In this document: positions 7,887 to 16,690 of the stretch, piece by piece | Layout: the number at the start of each line of letters is the position of its first letter | How positions within the stretch are numbered: position 1 is the first letter of the stretch | DNA from: Caulobacter sp. 17J80-11 | GTDB lineage: Bacteria > Pseudomonadota > Alphaproteobacteria > Caulobacterales > Caulobacteraceae | Length of the DNA: 64,000 bases | Assembly: GCF_014349105.1 (NCBI RefSeq) | Contig: NZ_JACSJI010000001.1 | Location: forward strand, 1 to 64,000 | Direction of reading: 5' to 3' | The notes under the pieces: model-generated | Database searches by the model: none | Seen by the model: the letters and a program-made list of their open reading frames with translations, nothing else | What the model was told of the DNA's origin: nothing | Position numbers and translations under genes: made by a program

Positions 7887-8621
7887 ATGGAGGCGAGACC
7901 GGCGGAAGTCGCGGCGGGCGCGCGCGTGCTGATCGTGGACGACGATCCGGGCGTGCGCGACGTGCTGGCCGAATTCCTGGCACGGCACGGCTACGGCGTC
8001 GACGCCGCCGCCGACGCGATCGAGATGGACCGCAAGCTGGCCGCCTTCGGCCCCGACCTTGTGGTGCTGGACCTGATGCTGCCGGGCGAGGACGGCCTGT
8101 CGATCTGCCGTCGCTTGGCGGGACGGGCGAGGCCGGCGGTGATCATGCTGAGCGCCATGGGCGAGGAGACCGACCGCATTGTCGGGCTCGAGCTGGGCGC
8201 GGACGACTACCTGCCCAAGCCCTGCAATCCGCGCGAGCTGCTGGCCCGGGTGCGCGCCGTTCTGCGCCGCCGCGGCGAGCCGGCGTCCGAGACGGCCGCC
8301 AGCGCGCAGGGGCTGGAGTTCCTGGGCTGGCGCCTCGACCTGGTGCGCCGCGAGTTGCGCTCACCCGGAGGCCTGAACGTCCAGCTGTCGTCGGGCGAGT
8401 TCAACCTGCTGCGCGCCCTGCTGGAGCGCCCCATGCGGGTGCTCAGCCGCGACCAGCTGCTGGACCTGGCGCGCGGCCCGACCAGCGAGGCGTTCGACCG
8501 CGCGGTGGACGTGCAGGTCAGTCGACTGCGCAAGAAGCTGGACGACGGCTCCGGCGCCGACCTGATCCGCACCATTCGCGGCGAAGGCTACATGTTCGTC
8601 GCCGAGGTGGCGCGCCGATGA
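7887..8621 (+). CDS. OmpR-family response regulator
   Basis: 244 residues. The receiver domain (~12-125) has the acidic pocket DDD at 18-20, the phosphoryl-accepting Asp62 (VVLDLMLPG) and the conserved Lys111 (DDYLPKP). A winged-helix DNA-binding domain follows (~140-240), ending in the usual RGEGYMF turn. Its stop overlaps the start of the sensor kinase gene (ATGA), so the two are translationally coupled partners. Divergent orientation from the EF-hand gene suggests that gene is a target. Confidence 0.95.
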   Translation: MEARPAEVAAGARVLIVDDDPGVRDVLAEFLARHGYGVDAAADAIEMDRKLAAFGPDLVVLDLMLPGEDGLSICRRLAGRARPAVIMLSAMGEETDRIVGLELGADDYLPKPCNPRELLARVRAVLRRRGEPASETAASAQGLEFLGWRLDLVRRELRSPGGLNVQLSSGEFNLLRALLERPMRVLSRDQLLDLARGPTSEAFDRAVDVQVSRLRKKLDDGSGADLIRTIRGEGYMFVAEVARR

Positions 8622-10084
8622 CGCGCCTGCGCCTGTCCTCCGCCCCCGTGTTCGCCCAGGTGCTGGGCCTGGTGCTGGTCATCCTGGCGGCCGCCAGCGC
8701 GGTCAACGCCTGGGTGGTGCTGAACCTGCCCGAGCCGCCGCCGGCCGGCTTCTCGGTGACCGAGGCGGCGCGCGCGCTGCGCGGCGAGGAGGTCACCGCC
8801 CGCAACGGCCAGCGGCTGAACGTGCGCGTGCAGGACGCCCCGCCCGCCTTTGAAGCGGACGCGCACGCCGACCTGATCGAGCCGGAGATCGCCCGGGCCC
8901 TGGCCCGCGAGCTGGGTGTGCGGCCCGAGAGCGTGCGCGCCGACGTGCGCCTGGGTCCCGACCTGCGCCGCGTCCACCGCCTGCACGCCGGCTTTGTCGG
9001 GCGCGGAGAGCGCCGCGAGGTGGTGATCGTCCGCACCGCCCCGGAGGCGCGCGCGGGCGAACCCGCGCCGGCGCCCTTCACCTGGACCGGCGACGGCCCG
9101 GCGGTGGTACGCCCCAAGCCGGGCCGGCTGGAGATCTTCACCGACCGGCTGCTGTTCCCGCCCTTCGCCGCGGCCCTGCAGCGAGCCGACGGGCGCTGGC
9201 TGGTGGTCGAGCCGGCCACGCCGTGGCTGAGCGAATGGCAGCGGCAGGTGCTGCTGGGCTTCGGGTTGAGCGCGCTCTTGGCCGCGCCTCTGGCGTGGCT
9301 GCTGGCGCGTCGCCTGACCCGCCCGATCGGCGCCTTCGCCGACGCGGCCGAGCGGCTGGGCGCCGACCCGAAGGCCCCGCCGATGGCCGCCGACGGCCCG
9401 GCCGAGGTGCGCGCCGCCGCGGCCGCCTTCAACGACATGCAGGACAAGCTGCGCGCCTATCTGGAGGAGCGCACATCGATGATCGCGGCCATCGCCCACG
9501 ACCTGCGCACGCCCTTGATGCGCCTGCGCTTCCGGCTGGAGGCGGCGCCGGAGGAAGCGCGCGAGAAGATGGCCGCCGACGTGGCCGAGATGGACGGCAT
9601 GATCAGCCAGGCCCTGGCCTTCGTGCGCGGCGAGACCGTGCGGGAGACCCGCGCGCCGCTGGACCTCGCCGCCCTGGCCGCCGCCGTGGTCGACGACCTG
9701 GCCGAGACCGGCGTGGCCGCGAGCCTGACCAACGCCGAGGCCGCCACGGTCTTCGGCGATCCGGTCGGCCTGCGCCGGATGCTGGCCAACCTGGTCGAGA
9801 ACGGCGCCAAGTTCGGCGCCGCCGCCCGCGTGACCCTGAGCGTCGAGGACGGGCTGGCCGTGCTCACCGTCGAGGACGACGGCCCCGGCCTGCCGGAGGC
9901 CGAGCTGGAACGGGTGTTCGAACCCTTCCACCGGGTCGAGCCCTCGCGCAGCCGCGACACCGGCGGGGTCGGCCTTGGTCTGGCGGTGGCGCGCTCCATC
10001 GCCCGCGCCCACGGCGGCGACATCCGCCTGGCCAACCGCCCCGAAGGCGGCCTGAGCGCGCGGGCGGAACTGCCGCTGGCCTAA
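8618..10084 (+). CDS. EnvZ-type membrane sensor histidine kinase
   Basis: 488 residues from the ATG that overlaps the regulator stop. Two membrane helices (~11-33 and ~210-231) flank a ~175-residue periplasmic sensor domain with no recognised fold. A HAMP linker follows, then the H-box AIAHDLRTPLMRLRF with phosphorylated His294. The ATPase domain shows the N box (LVENGAKFG), G1 (DDGPGLP) and G2 (GGVGLGLAVARS). The short DLRTPL H-box places it with EnvZ/CpxA-like kinases. The signal is unknown; the neighbouring calcium-binding periplasmic protein makes a divalent-cation or envelope signal plausible. Confidence 0.93.
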   Translation: MTRLRLSSAPVFAQVLGLVLVILAAASAVNAWVVLNLPEPPPAGFSVTEAARALRGEEVTARNGQRLNVRVQDAPPAFEADAHADLIEPEIARALARELGVRPESVRADVRLGPDLRRVHRLHAGFVGRGERREVVIVRTAPEARAGEPAPAPFTWTGDGPAVVRPKPGRLEIFTDRLLFPPFAAALQRADGRWLVVEPATPWLSEWQRQVLLGFGLSALLAAPLAWLLARRLTRPIGAFADAAERLGADPKAPPMAADGPAEVRAAAAAFNDMQDKLRAYLEERTSMIAAIAHDLRTPLMRLRFRLEAAPEEAREKMAADVAEMDGMISQALAFVRGETVRETRAPLDLAALAAAVVDDLAETGVAASLTNAEAATVFGDPVGLRRMLANLVENGAKFGAAARVTLSVEDGLAVLTVEDDGPGLPEAELERVFEPFHRVEPSRSRDTGGVGLGLAVARSIARAHGGDIRLANRPEGGLSARAELPLA

Positions 10085-10211
10085 CGGCCTCCAGGGCTCC
10101 GCCTGACCCTCGAAGGAACGAACCCCGGCCCGCGCCGGTTCGGCGCGCTTGAAGGGCCGCGTGCGTTTTCACGTCCGCCCCGGTTCAGTAGAGGCTTAGC
10201 GGGCGCGTGCG

Positions 10212-11129
10212 GTGAAACTCATCCCCTCCTGCAAACCAGGCGCTAGCGGGGCCGTCTCGGCCGCGGCGGCGGTCGCGACCCTGCTGCTGGGCGGCTGCGC
10301 CGGCGGCGTCATGGATCCCAAGGGGCCGGTCGGCCAGGGCAACCGTCAGATCATCGTCGACGCGACCCTGATCATGCTGTTCATCGTGATCCCGACCATC
10401 CTGCTGGCCCTGTGGATGGCCTGGCGCTATCGGGCCTCGAACACCAAGGCCGAGTACCTGCCCTACTGGTCGTTCTCGGGACGCATCGAGGCGGTGGTCT
10501 GGGCCATCCCGATCCTGGTGATCATGTTCCTGAGCGGCGAGATCTGGATCGGCTCGCACCGGCTCGATCCGTTCCGGCCGCTGGAATCGGACCAGAAGCC
10601 GGTCGAGGTCCAGGTCGTCTCGCTGGATTGGCGCTGGCTGTTCATCTACCCCGAAGAGGGCGTGGCCACCGTCAACGAGCTGGTGATCCCGGCCGGACGG
10701 CCGGTGCACTTCTCGATCACCTCGTCGAGCGTGATGAACACCTTCTTCGTCCCCCAGCTGGGGTCGATGATCTACGCCATGAACGGCATGGTCTCGCAGC
10801 TGCACCTGCAGGCGGACCAGCCCGGCGAGTTCCGCGGCATTTCCGGCCAGTTCAGCGGCGACGGCTTCTCGGACATGACCTTCAGGGTCCGCAGCCTGCC
10901 GGCCGACCAGTATGCGGGCTGGGTGGCGTCGACGCGCGGCGCGGGGCCGGTGCTCGACCAGACAACCTACGCCGGGCTGACCCGCCAGAGCCGCGACACC
11001 AGGCCCTTCACCTTCGGCGCGGTGCAGCCGGACCTGTTCAACGTCATCGCCACCCGTCAGGCGCCGCCCGGCCCGGGCCCGGTGGCGCAATACGGGCGCG
11101 AGACGACGCCGGCCTCCGGGGAGAACTAG
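10212..11129 (+). CDS. cyoA: cytochrome bo3-type ubiquinol oxidase subunit II
   Basis: 305 residues, GTG start. The N-terminus is a lipoprotein signal (LLLGGC). Two membrane helices (~48-70, ~95-115) precede a periplasmic cupredoxin domain. The copper-A ligands of cytochrome c oxidases are absent: the region VNELVIPAGRPVHFSI...SSSVMNTFFVPQLG has the quinol-oxidase pattern. The protein therefore accepts electrons within a ubiquinol oxidase rather than from cytochrome c. It is the first gene of cyoABCD; the stop directly abuts the cyoB start. Confidence 0.95.
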   Translation: MKLIPSCKPGASGAVSAAAAVATLLLGGCAGGVMDPKGPVGQGNRQIIVDATLIMLFIVIPTILLALWMAWRYRASNTKAEYLPYWSFSGRIEAVVWAIPILVIMFLSGEIWIGSHRLDPFRPLESDQKPVEVQVVSLDWRWLFIYPEEGVATVNELVIPAGRPVHFSITSSSVMNTFFVPQLGSMIYAMNGMVSQLHLQADQPGEFRGISGQFSGDGFSDMTFRVRSLPADQYAGWVASTRGAGPVLDQTTYAGLTRQSRDTRPFTFGAVQPDLFNVIATRQAPPGPGPVAQYGRETTPASGEN

Positions 11130-13148
11130 ATGTTCGGCAAGCTGTCCTGGGCGGCCGTCCCGCTGCACGAGCCCATCCCGATGATCACCTCGGTGGTGGT
11201 CGTCCTGATCCTGCTGGGCGTGATCGGTTGGGTCGTGGCCAAGGGCCACTGGCGTTACATCTGGGACGAGTGGATCACCAGCGTCGACCATAAGCGCATC
11301 GGCATCATGTACATCCTGCTGGGGGTGGTCATGCTGATCCGCGGCTTCGCCGACGCGATCATGATGCGCACGCAGCAGGCCGCGGCGATCGGCGAGTCCA
11401 CCGGCTACCTGCCGCCCGAGCACTACAACCAGATCTTCTCGGCCCACGGGACGATCATGATCTTCTTCGGGGCGATGCCGCTGGTCATCGGCCTGATGAA
11501 CTACGTCATGCCGCTGCAATTGGGGGTGCGCGACGTCGCCTTCCCGACGCTGAACTCGGTCGGATTCTGGCTGACCGCGGCCGGCGCCCTCCTGGTCAAC
11601 GTCTCCCTGTTCGTCGGCGAGTTCGCGCGCACCGGCTGGCTGCCCTATCCGCCGCTCAGCGAGACGACCTACACGCCCGGGGTCGGCGTGGACTACTACC
11701 TGTGGGCCGTACAGATATCCGGGATAGGCACGTTGATGACCGGGGTGAACCTGGTCACCACGGTGCTGAAGATGCGCGCGCCAGGCATGAGCTACCTGCG
11801 CATGCCGATGTTCTGCTGGACCACGCTGGCGTCCAACCTGCTGATCGTCGCCGTCTTCCCGATCCTGACCGCCACCCTGGCGATGCTGACCCTGGACCGG
11901 TACTTCGGGTTCCACTTCTTCACGAACGAGGCTGGCGGCAACCAGATGATGTTCGTGAACCTGATCTGGGCCTGGGGACACCCCGAGGTCTACATCCTGG
12001 TGCTGCCGGCCTTCGGCATCTTCTCGGAGATCTTCTCGACCTTCTCGGGCAAGCCCCTGTTCGGCTATCGCTCCATGGTCGCCGCCACCCTGTTCATCGT
12101 GGTGGTCTCCTGCATGGTGTGGCTGCACCACTTCTTCACCATGGGCGCCGGCCCGGCGGTGAACACCTTCTTCGGCATCGCCAGCAGCGTGATCGCGGTC
12201 GGCACGGGGGTGAAGATCTACAACTGGATCTTCACCATGTACGGCGGCCGGGTCCGGTTCGAGGTGCCCATGCTGTGGTCGATGGGCTTCCTGGTCACCT
12301 TCGTGATCGGCGGCATGACCGGCGTGCTGCTGGCCATCCCGCCGGCCGACTTCGTGACCCACAATTCCATGTTCCTGGTCGCCCACTTCCACAACGTGAT
12401 CATCGGCGGCGTGGTGTTCGCGGTGTTCGCGGCGCTCGAGTACTGGTTCCCGAAGGCGTTCGGCTTCCGCCTGCACCCGGGCTGGGGCAAGGCGGCCTTC
12501 TGGTTCGCCTTCGTCGGCTTCTGGGTGACCTTCACGCCGCTCTACGTCCTGGGCCTGCAGGGCATGACGCGGCGGCTCCAACACATCAACTACCCCGAGT
12601 GGGCGCCGATGCTCTACGTGTCGGTGGCCGGGGTGGCGATCCTGGTGGTCGGCGTGGTCTGCCAGGTGATCCAGCTGCTGGTCAGCATCCGCGACCGCGA
12701 CAAGCTGCGCGACGTCACCGGCGATCCCTGGGACGGCCGCTCGATGGAGTGGGCCACGCCCTCGCCGCCGCCCATGTTCAACTTCGCCGTCATCCCCAAC
12801 GTCGAGGGCGAGGAGGCCTACTGGGGCATCAAGACCCGCGCCATCGAAACCCAGCGCCTGGGGCCGGAGCCGGTCTACAAGCCGATCCACATGCCGCTGA
12901 ACAGCCCGGTCGGCGTGATCACCGCCTTCTTCGCCTCCGTCACCGGCTTCGCGCTCATCTGGCACATCTGGTGGCTGGTGATCCTGGGCCTGGTCTGCGC
13001 CTTCGCCGGCTTCGTCTGGTTCGCCTGGCGCGACATCCACGAGTTCGAGATCCCGGCTGAGGAAGTGGCCCGCATCGACCGCGCCCGCCGGGCCGCGCGC
13101 CGCGCCATCCTGGAGCGCGTCGCCCGCGAACAGGGGAAGCCGGCATGA
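11130..13148 (+). CDS. cyoB: cytochrome bo3-type ubiquinol oxidase subunit I
   Basis: 672 residues, normal for CyoB, the catalytic heme-copper subunit that reduces O2 and pumps protons. Visible motifs are [12 protein letters not shown] (heme ligand region), [14 protein letters not shown] (CuB ligand with the His-Tyr pair) and [10 protein letters not shown] (two CuB histidines). The second low-spin/high-spin heme ligand helix contains [12 protein letters not shown]. About 15 membrane helices are expected. It sits directly behind cyoA and its stop overlaps the cyoC start (ATGA). Confidence 0.97.
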   Translation: MFGKLSWAAVPLHEPIPMITSVVVVLILLGVIGWVVAKGHWRYIWDEWITSVDHKRIGIMYILLGVVMLIRGFADAIMMRTQQAAAIGESTGYLPPEHYNQIFSAHGTIMIFFGAMPLVIGLMNYVMPLQLGVRDVAFPTLNSVGFWLTAAGALLVNVSLFVGEFARTGWLPYPPLSETTYTPGVGVDYYLWAVQISGIGTLMTGVNLVTTVLKMRAPGMSYLRMPMFCWTTLASNLLIVAVFPILTATLAMLTLDRYFGFHFFTNEAGGNQMMFVNLIWAWGHPEVYILVLPAFGIFSEIFSTFSGKPLFGYRSMVAATLFIVVVSCMVWLHHFFTMGAGPAVNTFFGIASSVIAVGTGVKIYNWIFTMYGGRVRFEVPMLWSMGFLVTFVIGGMTGVLLAIPPADFVTHNSMFLVAHFHNVIIGGVVFAVFAALEYWFPKAFGFRLHPGWGKAAFWFAFVGFWVTFTPLYVLGLQGMTRRLQHINYPEWAPMLYVSVAGVAILVVGVVCQVIQLLVSIRDRDKLRDVTGDPWDGRSMEWATPSPPPMFNFAVIPNVEGEEAYWGIKTRAIETQRLGPEPVYKPIHMPLNSPVGVITAFFASVTGFALIWHIWWLVILGLVCAFAGFVWFAWRDIHEFEIPAEEVARIDRARRAARRAILERVAREQGKPA

Positions 13149-13837
13149 GCGACATCGTCCCCGCCAGCGTCGAAGCCGTCCGGCGCGTCCGCGAAGACCC
13201 TCACCGGCTGGGCCACCGCGGCCACGGCGAGGGCGCCCCGGTGATGGGCGCCGGCCACGGCGAGACCGGTCCCGCCAACAGCCGCATCATCGTCGGCTAC
13301 GGCTTCTGGATCTTCCTGCTCAGCGACATCGTGATGTTCTCGGCGTTCTTCGCCGCCTACGCGGTGTTGATGAACGCCACGGCCGGCGGGCCGACCGGGC
13401 GGGAGCTGTTCGAGCTGCCGCGGGTGGCGATCGAGACGGGCTGCCTCTTGCTGTCCAGCTTCGTCTGCGGCCTGTCCTTCGCCGCCTCGGTGGCCAAGAA
13501 CCGCCTGTGGACGCAGATCTTCCTGCTGATCACCGGCCTCCTCGGCGCCACCTTCCTCTATCTCGAGATCGACGAGTTCATCGGTTTCGCCGCCCAGGGC
13601 GCCACGCCCCAGCGCAGCGCCTTCCTGAGCGCCTTCTTCAGCCTGGTCGGCTTGCACGGCGCGCACGTGTTCGTGGGGCTGCTGTGGCTGGGGACCATGA
13701 TGGCCCAGGTGCAGGCCAAGGGCTTCAGCCGGATGGTCCAGCACCGCCTGCTTTGCTTCAACCTGTTCTGGCACGCGCTGGACATCATCTGGGTCGCGCT
13801 GTTCACGGTCGTTTATCTGATGGGAGCCGCCACATGA
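13145..13837 (+). CDS. cyoC: cytochrome bo3-type ubiquinol oxidase subunit III
   Basis: 230 residues with five predicted membrane helices and the subunit III signatures [19 protein letters not shown] and [13 protein letters not shown]. It has a somewhat longer N-terminal tail (~55 residues, His/Gly-rich) than E. coli CyoC. The subunit stabilises the oxidase core. Coupled by ATGA overlap to cyoB upstream and to cyoD downstream. Confidence 0.96.
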   Translation: MSDIVPASVEAVRRVREDPHRLGHRGHGEGAPVMGAGHGETGPANSRIIVGYGFWIFLLSDIVMFSAFFAAYAVLMNATAGGPTGRELFELPRVAIETGCLLLSSFVCGLSFAASVAKNRLWTQIFLLITGLLGATFLYLEIDEFIGFAAQGATPQRSAFLSAFFSLVGLHGAHVFVGLLWLGTMMAQVQAKGFSRMVQHRLLCFNLFWHALDIIWVALFTVVYLMGAAT

Positions 13838-14268
13838 GCGAGCTCGACTACGATCCCCACGACCTGGAGCACGACCACGCGCCCGGCGACGAGCCGCCCG
13901 AGAGCGCCGGCCACTGGGTGATGAACTATTCGATCGGCCTGGCGCTGGCGACCATCCTGACCGTCGGCTCCTTCATCCTGCCGGCGCTCGGCCTGGTCTG
14001 GGGGCCGTCCCTGCCGGTCGCCCTGATCGTGCTGGCCATCGCCCAGATGGGCGTCCACCTGGTGTTCTTCCTGCACATCACCACCGGACCGGACAACACC
14101 AACAACGTGCTGGCCCTGGCCTTCGGCGTGATGATGGTCGGCCTGCTGGTGATCGGCTCGATCTGGATCATGGTCAACATGCACCACTACATGGCCCCGA
14201 CCCCGCCGGAGGCGATGGGGCACATGGCGCCGCCGTCGGCGCCGTCCACGGTCCCGCCGGCGTTCTAG
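13834..14268 (+). CDS. cyoD: cytochrome bo3-type ubiquinol oxidase subunit IV
   Basis: 144 residues from the ATG that overlaps the cyoC stop. It has three membrane helices, with QMGVHLVFFLHI the typical CyoD second-helix motif. The hydrophilic N-terminus is rich in Asp, Glu and His. The C-terminus after the last helix is Pro/Met-rich. The subunit assists oxidase assembly. The usual fifth gene, cyoE (heme O synthase), does not follow; the next gene is on the other strand only 19 bases away. Confidence 0.93.
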   Translation: MSELDYDPHDLEHDHAPGDEPPESAGHWVMNYSIGLALATILTVGSFILPALGLVWGPSLPVALIVLAIAQMGVHLVFFLHITTGPDNTNNVLALAFGVMMVGLLVIGSIWIMVNMHHYMAPTPPEAMGHMAPPSAPSTVPPAF

Positions 14269-14287
14269 AATCCACTGGCGAAGGGCT

Positions 14288-16597
14288 CTAGGCCGCCTCG
14301 CGCCGGCGCTCGGCCTCGTCGGCCAGGTCGGAGAGCACGGCGATCAGGCCGGCGGCGGTGATCGGCTTGGACAGGTGCCGGTTCGCGCCGGCGGCGCGGC
14401 CCGCCTCGACGTGCTCTGGCAGGGCGTTGGCGGTCAGCATCACCACCGGCACCGGCTCCGCGCCGCTCTGCGCCTCCAGACGGCGGATTTCGCGGGTGGC
14501 GGACAGCCCGTCCATCACCGGCATCTGCATGTCCATCAACACCGCGTCGAAGCGGCCGGCCTGGAAGGCCTCGACCGCCTGGGCGCCGTTCTCGGTGGAG
14601 ATCAGCTCGACCCCGGCCCCGGCCAGGATCAGCTCCACCACCTTGCGGTTGGTCGGATGGTCGTCGGCCAGCAGGACCCGCATGGGCCGCGCTTCCGGCT
14701 CGGTCGCGACGGGTTCGGCGGCGGGCGGCTCGGCCTCGGCCGGCGCCTCCGGCAGGGTCAGGGTCAGGAAGAAGGTCGAGCCTTCGCCCGGGACGGAGTC
14801 GCAGTCCAGTTCGCCGCCCATCAGCTCGGCCAGTTGGCGCGAAATGCTGAGGCCCAGGCCCGTGCCGCCGAAGCGGCGGGTGATGGAGCCGTCGGCCTGC
14901 TGGAAGCGGCCGAACACCCGGTCCTTGGCGGCCGGGTCGAAGCCGACGCCGGTGTCGCGCACCGACAGCCGCCAGGCGCCGGGGCCGACCGCTTCGACGG
15001 CGATGACGACTTCGCCGGCGTCGGTGAACTTCACGGCGTTGGAGGCGAGGTTGGTCAGGATCTGCTTCAGCCGCACCACGTCGCCGACCACGCGGCGGTC
15101 GGCCTCCGGGGGCAGCTCGACCTTGAGCGCCACGCCCTTCTCGTGCGCGTGCGCCTCGCTCAGGCCGGCGACCGAGCGGACCGCCTCGCCCAGGTGGAAC
15201 GGGTGGGCCTCGACCTCCAGCCGGCCGGACTCGACCCGGGCCAGGTCCAGCACGTCCGACAGCAGCCGCTCCAGCGTGCGCGCCGAGGAGCGGATCACGT
15301 CCAGCATCTCGGCCTGGCGCGGATCCAGCCGTGTGCCGGCCAGCACGTCGGCCACGCCCACGACACCGTTCAGCGGCGTGCGGATCTCGTGGCTCATATT
15401 GGCCAGGAATTCGCTCTTGGCCCGGTTGGCGGCCTCGGCTTCCTCGCGGGCGCGGGCCAGGGTCTCGGCGTTCTGCTTCAGATCGGTGATGTCGACGCCG
15501 ATGGTGACCACGCCGCCGTCGGCGGTGCGGCGGTCCTCGACCCGCAGCCAGCGGCCGTCGGCCAGCTGCTGTTCCTCGGTGGAGTCGCCGCGCGCGCGGC
15601 CGGCCAGCCGCTCGGCCAGCCAGGCCTCCTCGCGGCCCAGCGCGTCGCGGTAGTTGCCCTTCGCCAGGTCGCGTTCGAGCAGCTTGCTGAACGGCGCGCC
15701 GACCGCCAGCAGGTCGCGGCAGGGGCCGGCGATCTCGGCGTACTGGCGGTTCCAGACCACCAGCCTGTCTTCGGCGTCGTAGAAGCCCAGGCCCGCCGGC
15801 AGGGCCTCGATGGCCGCGCGCAGCTTTTCGGCCGCGGACTGCTTGGAGCGGGCGTAGATGATGCTGGAGCCGGCGCCGCCCACCACGACCAGCAGGCAGA
15901 AGCCGATCACCACCATGCGCAGGGCCAGGTCGTCGAGCAGGGCGTCGGAATTGGCCGCCGGCCCGTTCAGGTCGACCCAGGCGCTCTGCAGGCTCAGCCG
16001 CGCGGTGAGGATCAGGGCGGAGGCCAGCAGGACCGCGCCGGCCAGCTGGCGCCAGAAGTTCTGCGAACGCCCCGCGACGAACAGGGCCAGCGTGGAGAGG
16101 CCGGCGGCCGCGAGCACCGACAAAATCACCGCCGCGCGGTGGAACACCAGCTCGCCGTCCACCACCGCGCCGGACAGGCCCAGGTAGCAGCTGCCGGCGA
16201 CCGCCACGCCTGCGGTCAGGCCCGCGGCGATGAAGGCTTCGACGCTGGCGGTCAGGGCGACGACGGCGAAGGCGGCGGTCATGCCGCCGACCGCCAGGCA
16301 CAGCGACCCTCCGGTGGCGGACGCCTCGTAACCGCTCGCCAGCCCGTGGCCGCCCAGCAGCAAGGCGTAGTGCACGGCCCAGGCGCCGACCCCGCCGGCG
16401 ATTCCGGCATAGGCGATCCAGGTGGCCTTCAACGACCCCGTCGCCAGCCGTGCGCGCGCCAGGATGCGCAGCGCGCTCAGGCACGCCGCGCCGCAAAGCA
16501 GCGCGACGACCGTGAGCGTCGCCGCAGGCGCGGTCAGGGCGATCGGCGTCAGTCCGGGCAAAAGGGTCTCCAAGCTCGGGCGAGAGCCTCCACCCAA
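14288..16597 (-). CDS. membrane-bound hybrid histidine kinase with PAS and receiver domains
   Basis: 769 residues. The N-terminal ~240 residues form six or seven membrane helices. Repeated HYALLLGG-like loops recall the MHYT sensor domain, but the MHYT motifs are degenerate. A PAS domain (~265-385; LGFYDAEDRLVVWNRQY) comes next, then the kinase core: H-box NMSHEIRTPLNG, the N box and GGTGLGLSISRQL. A receiver domain ends the protein (DAVLMDMQMPVMDG, then LSKPI). The TTG start is chosen because GAGGAA lies nine bases upstream; no ATG or GTG is better placed. The output partner is not encoded nearby, as is usual for hybrid kinases. Confidence 0.92.
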   Translation of the reverse strand: MGGGSRPSLETLLPGLTPIALTAPAATLTVVALLCGAACLSALRILARARLATGSLKATWIAYAGIAGGVGAWAVHYALLLGGHGLASGYEASATGGSLCLAVGGMTAAFAVVALTASVEAFIAAGLTAGVAVAGSCYLGLSGAVVDGELVFHRAAVILSVLAAAGLSTLALFVAGRSQNFWRQLAGAVLLASALILTARLSLQSAWVDLNGPAANSDALLDDLALRMVVIGFCLLVVVGGAGSSIIYARSKQSAAEKLRAAIEALPAGLGFYDAEDRLVVWNRQYAEIAGPCRDLLAVGAPFSKLLERDLAKGNYRDALGREEAWLAERLAGRARGDSTEEQQLADGRWLRVEDRRTADGGVVTIGVDITDLKQNAETLARAREEAEAANRAKSEFLANMSHEIRTPLNGVVGVADVLAGTRLDPRQAEMLDVIRSSARTLERLLSDVLDLARVESGRLEVEAHPFHLGEAVRSVAGLSEAHAHEKGVALKVELPPEADRRVVGDVVRLKQILTNLASNAVKFTDAGEVVIAVEAVGPGAWRLSVRDTGVGFDPAAKDRVFGRFQQADGSITRRFGGTGLGLSISRQLAELMGGELDCDSVPGEGSTFFLTLTLPEAPAEAEPPAAEPVATEPEARPMRVLLADDHPTNRKVVELILAGAGVELISTENGAQAVEAFQAGRFDAVLMDMQMPVMDGLSATREIRRLEAQSGAEPVPVVMLTANALPEHVEAGRAAGANRHLSKPITAAGLIAVLSDLADEAERRREAA

Positions 16598-16690
16598 AAA
16601 GTAAAATTCCTCTGTTCGTCGAACATGGAGGCGCCCGGAACCCGTCCGACCGGCTTCGGTTCAAGCTTCCGTCGGAGTGCGGAGGTCGCC

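Noticed and set aside
10085-10211. Terminator between the sensor kinase and cyoA
   Set aside because: Only a 6-bp GC hairpin without a T-run is present; not enough to call.
10185-13040. Long minus-strand frame opposite cyoA and cyoB
   Set aside because: Antisense artefact: no family motif, shadow composition, and the sense genes are certain.
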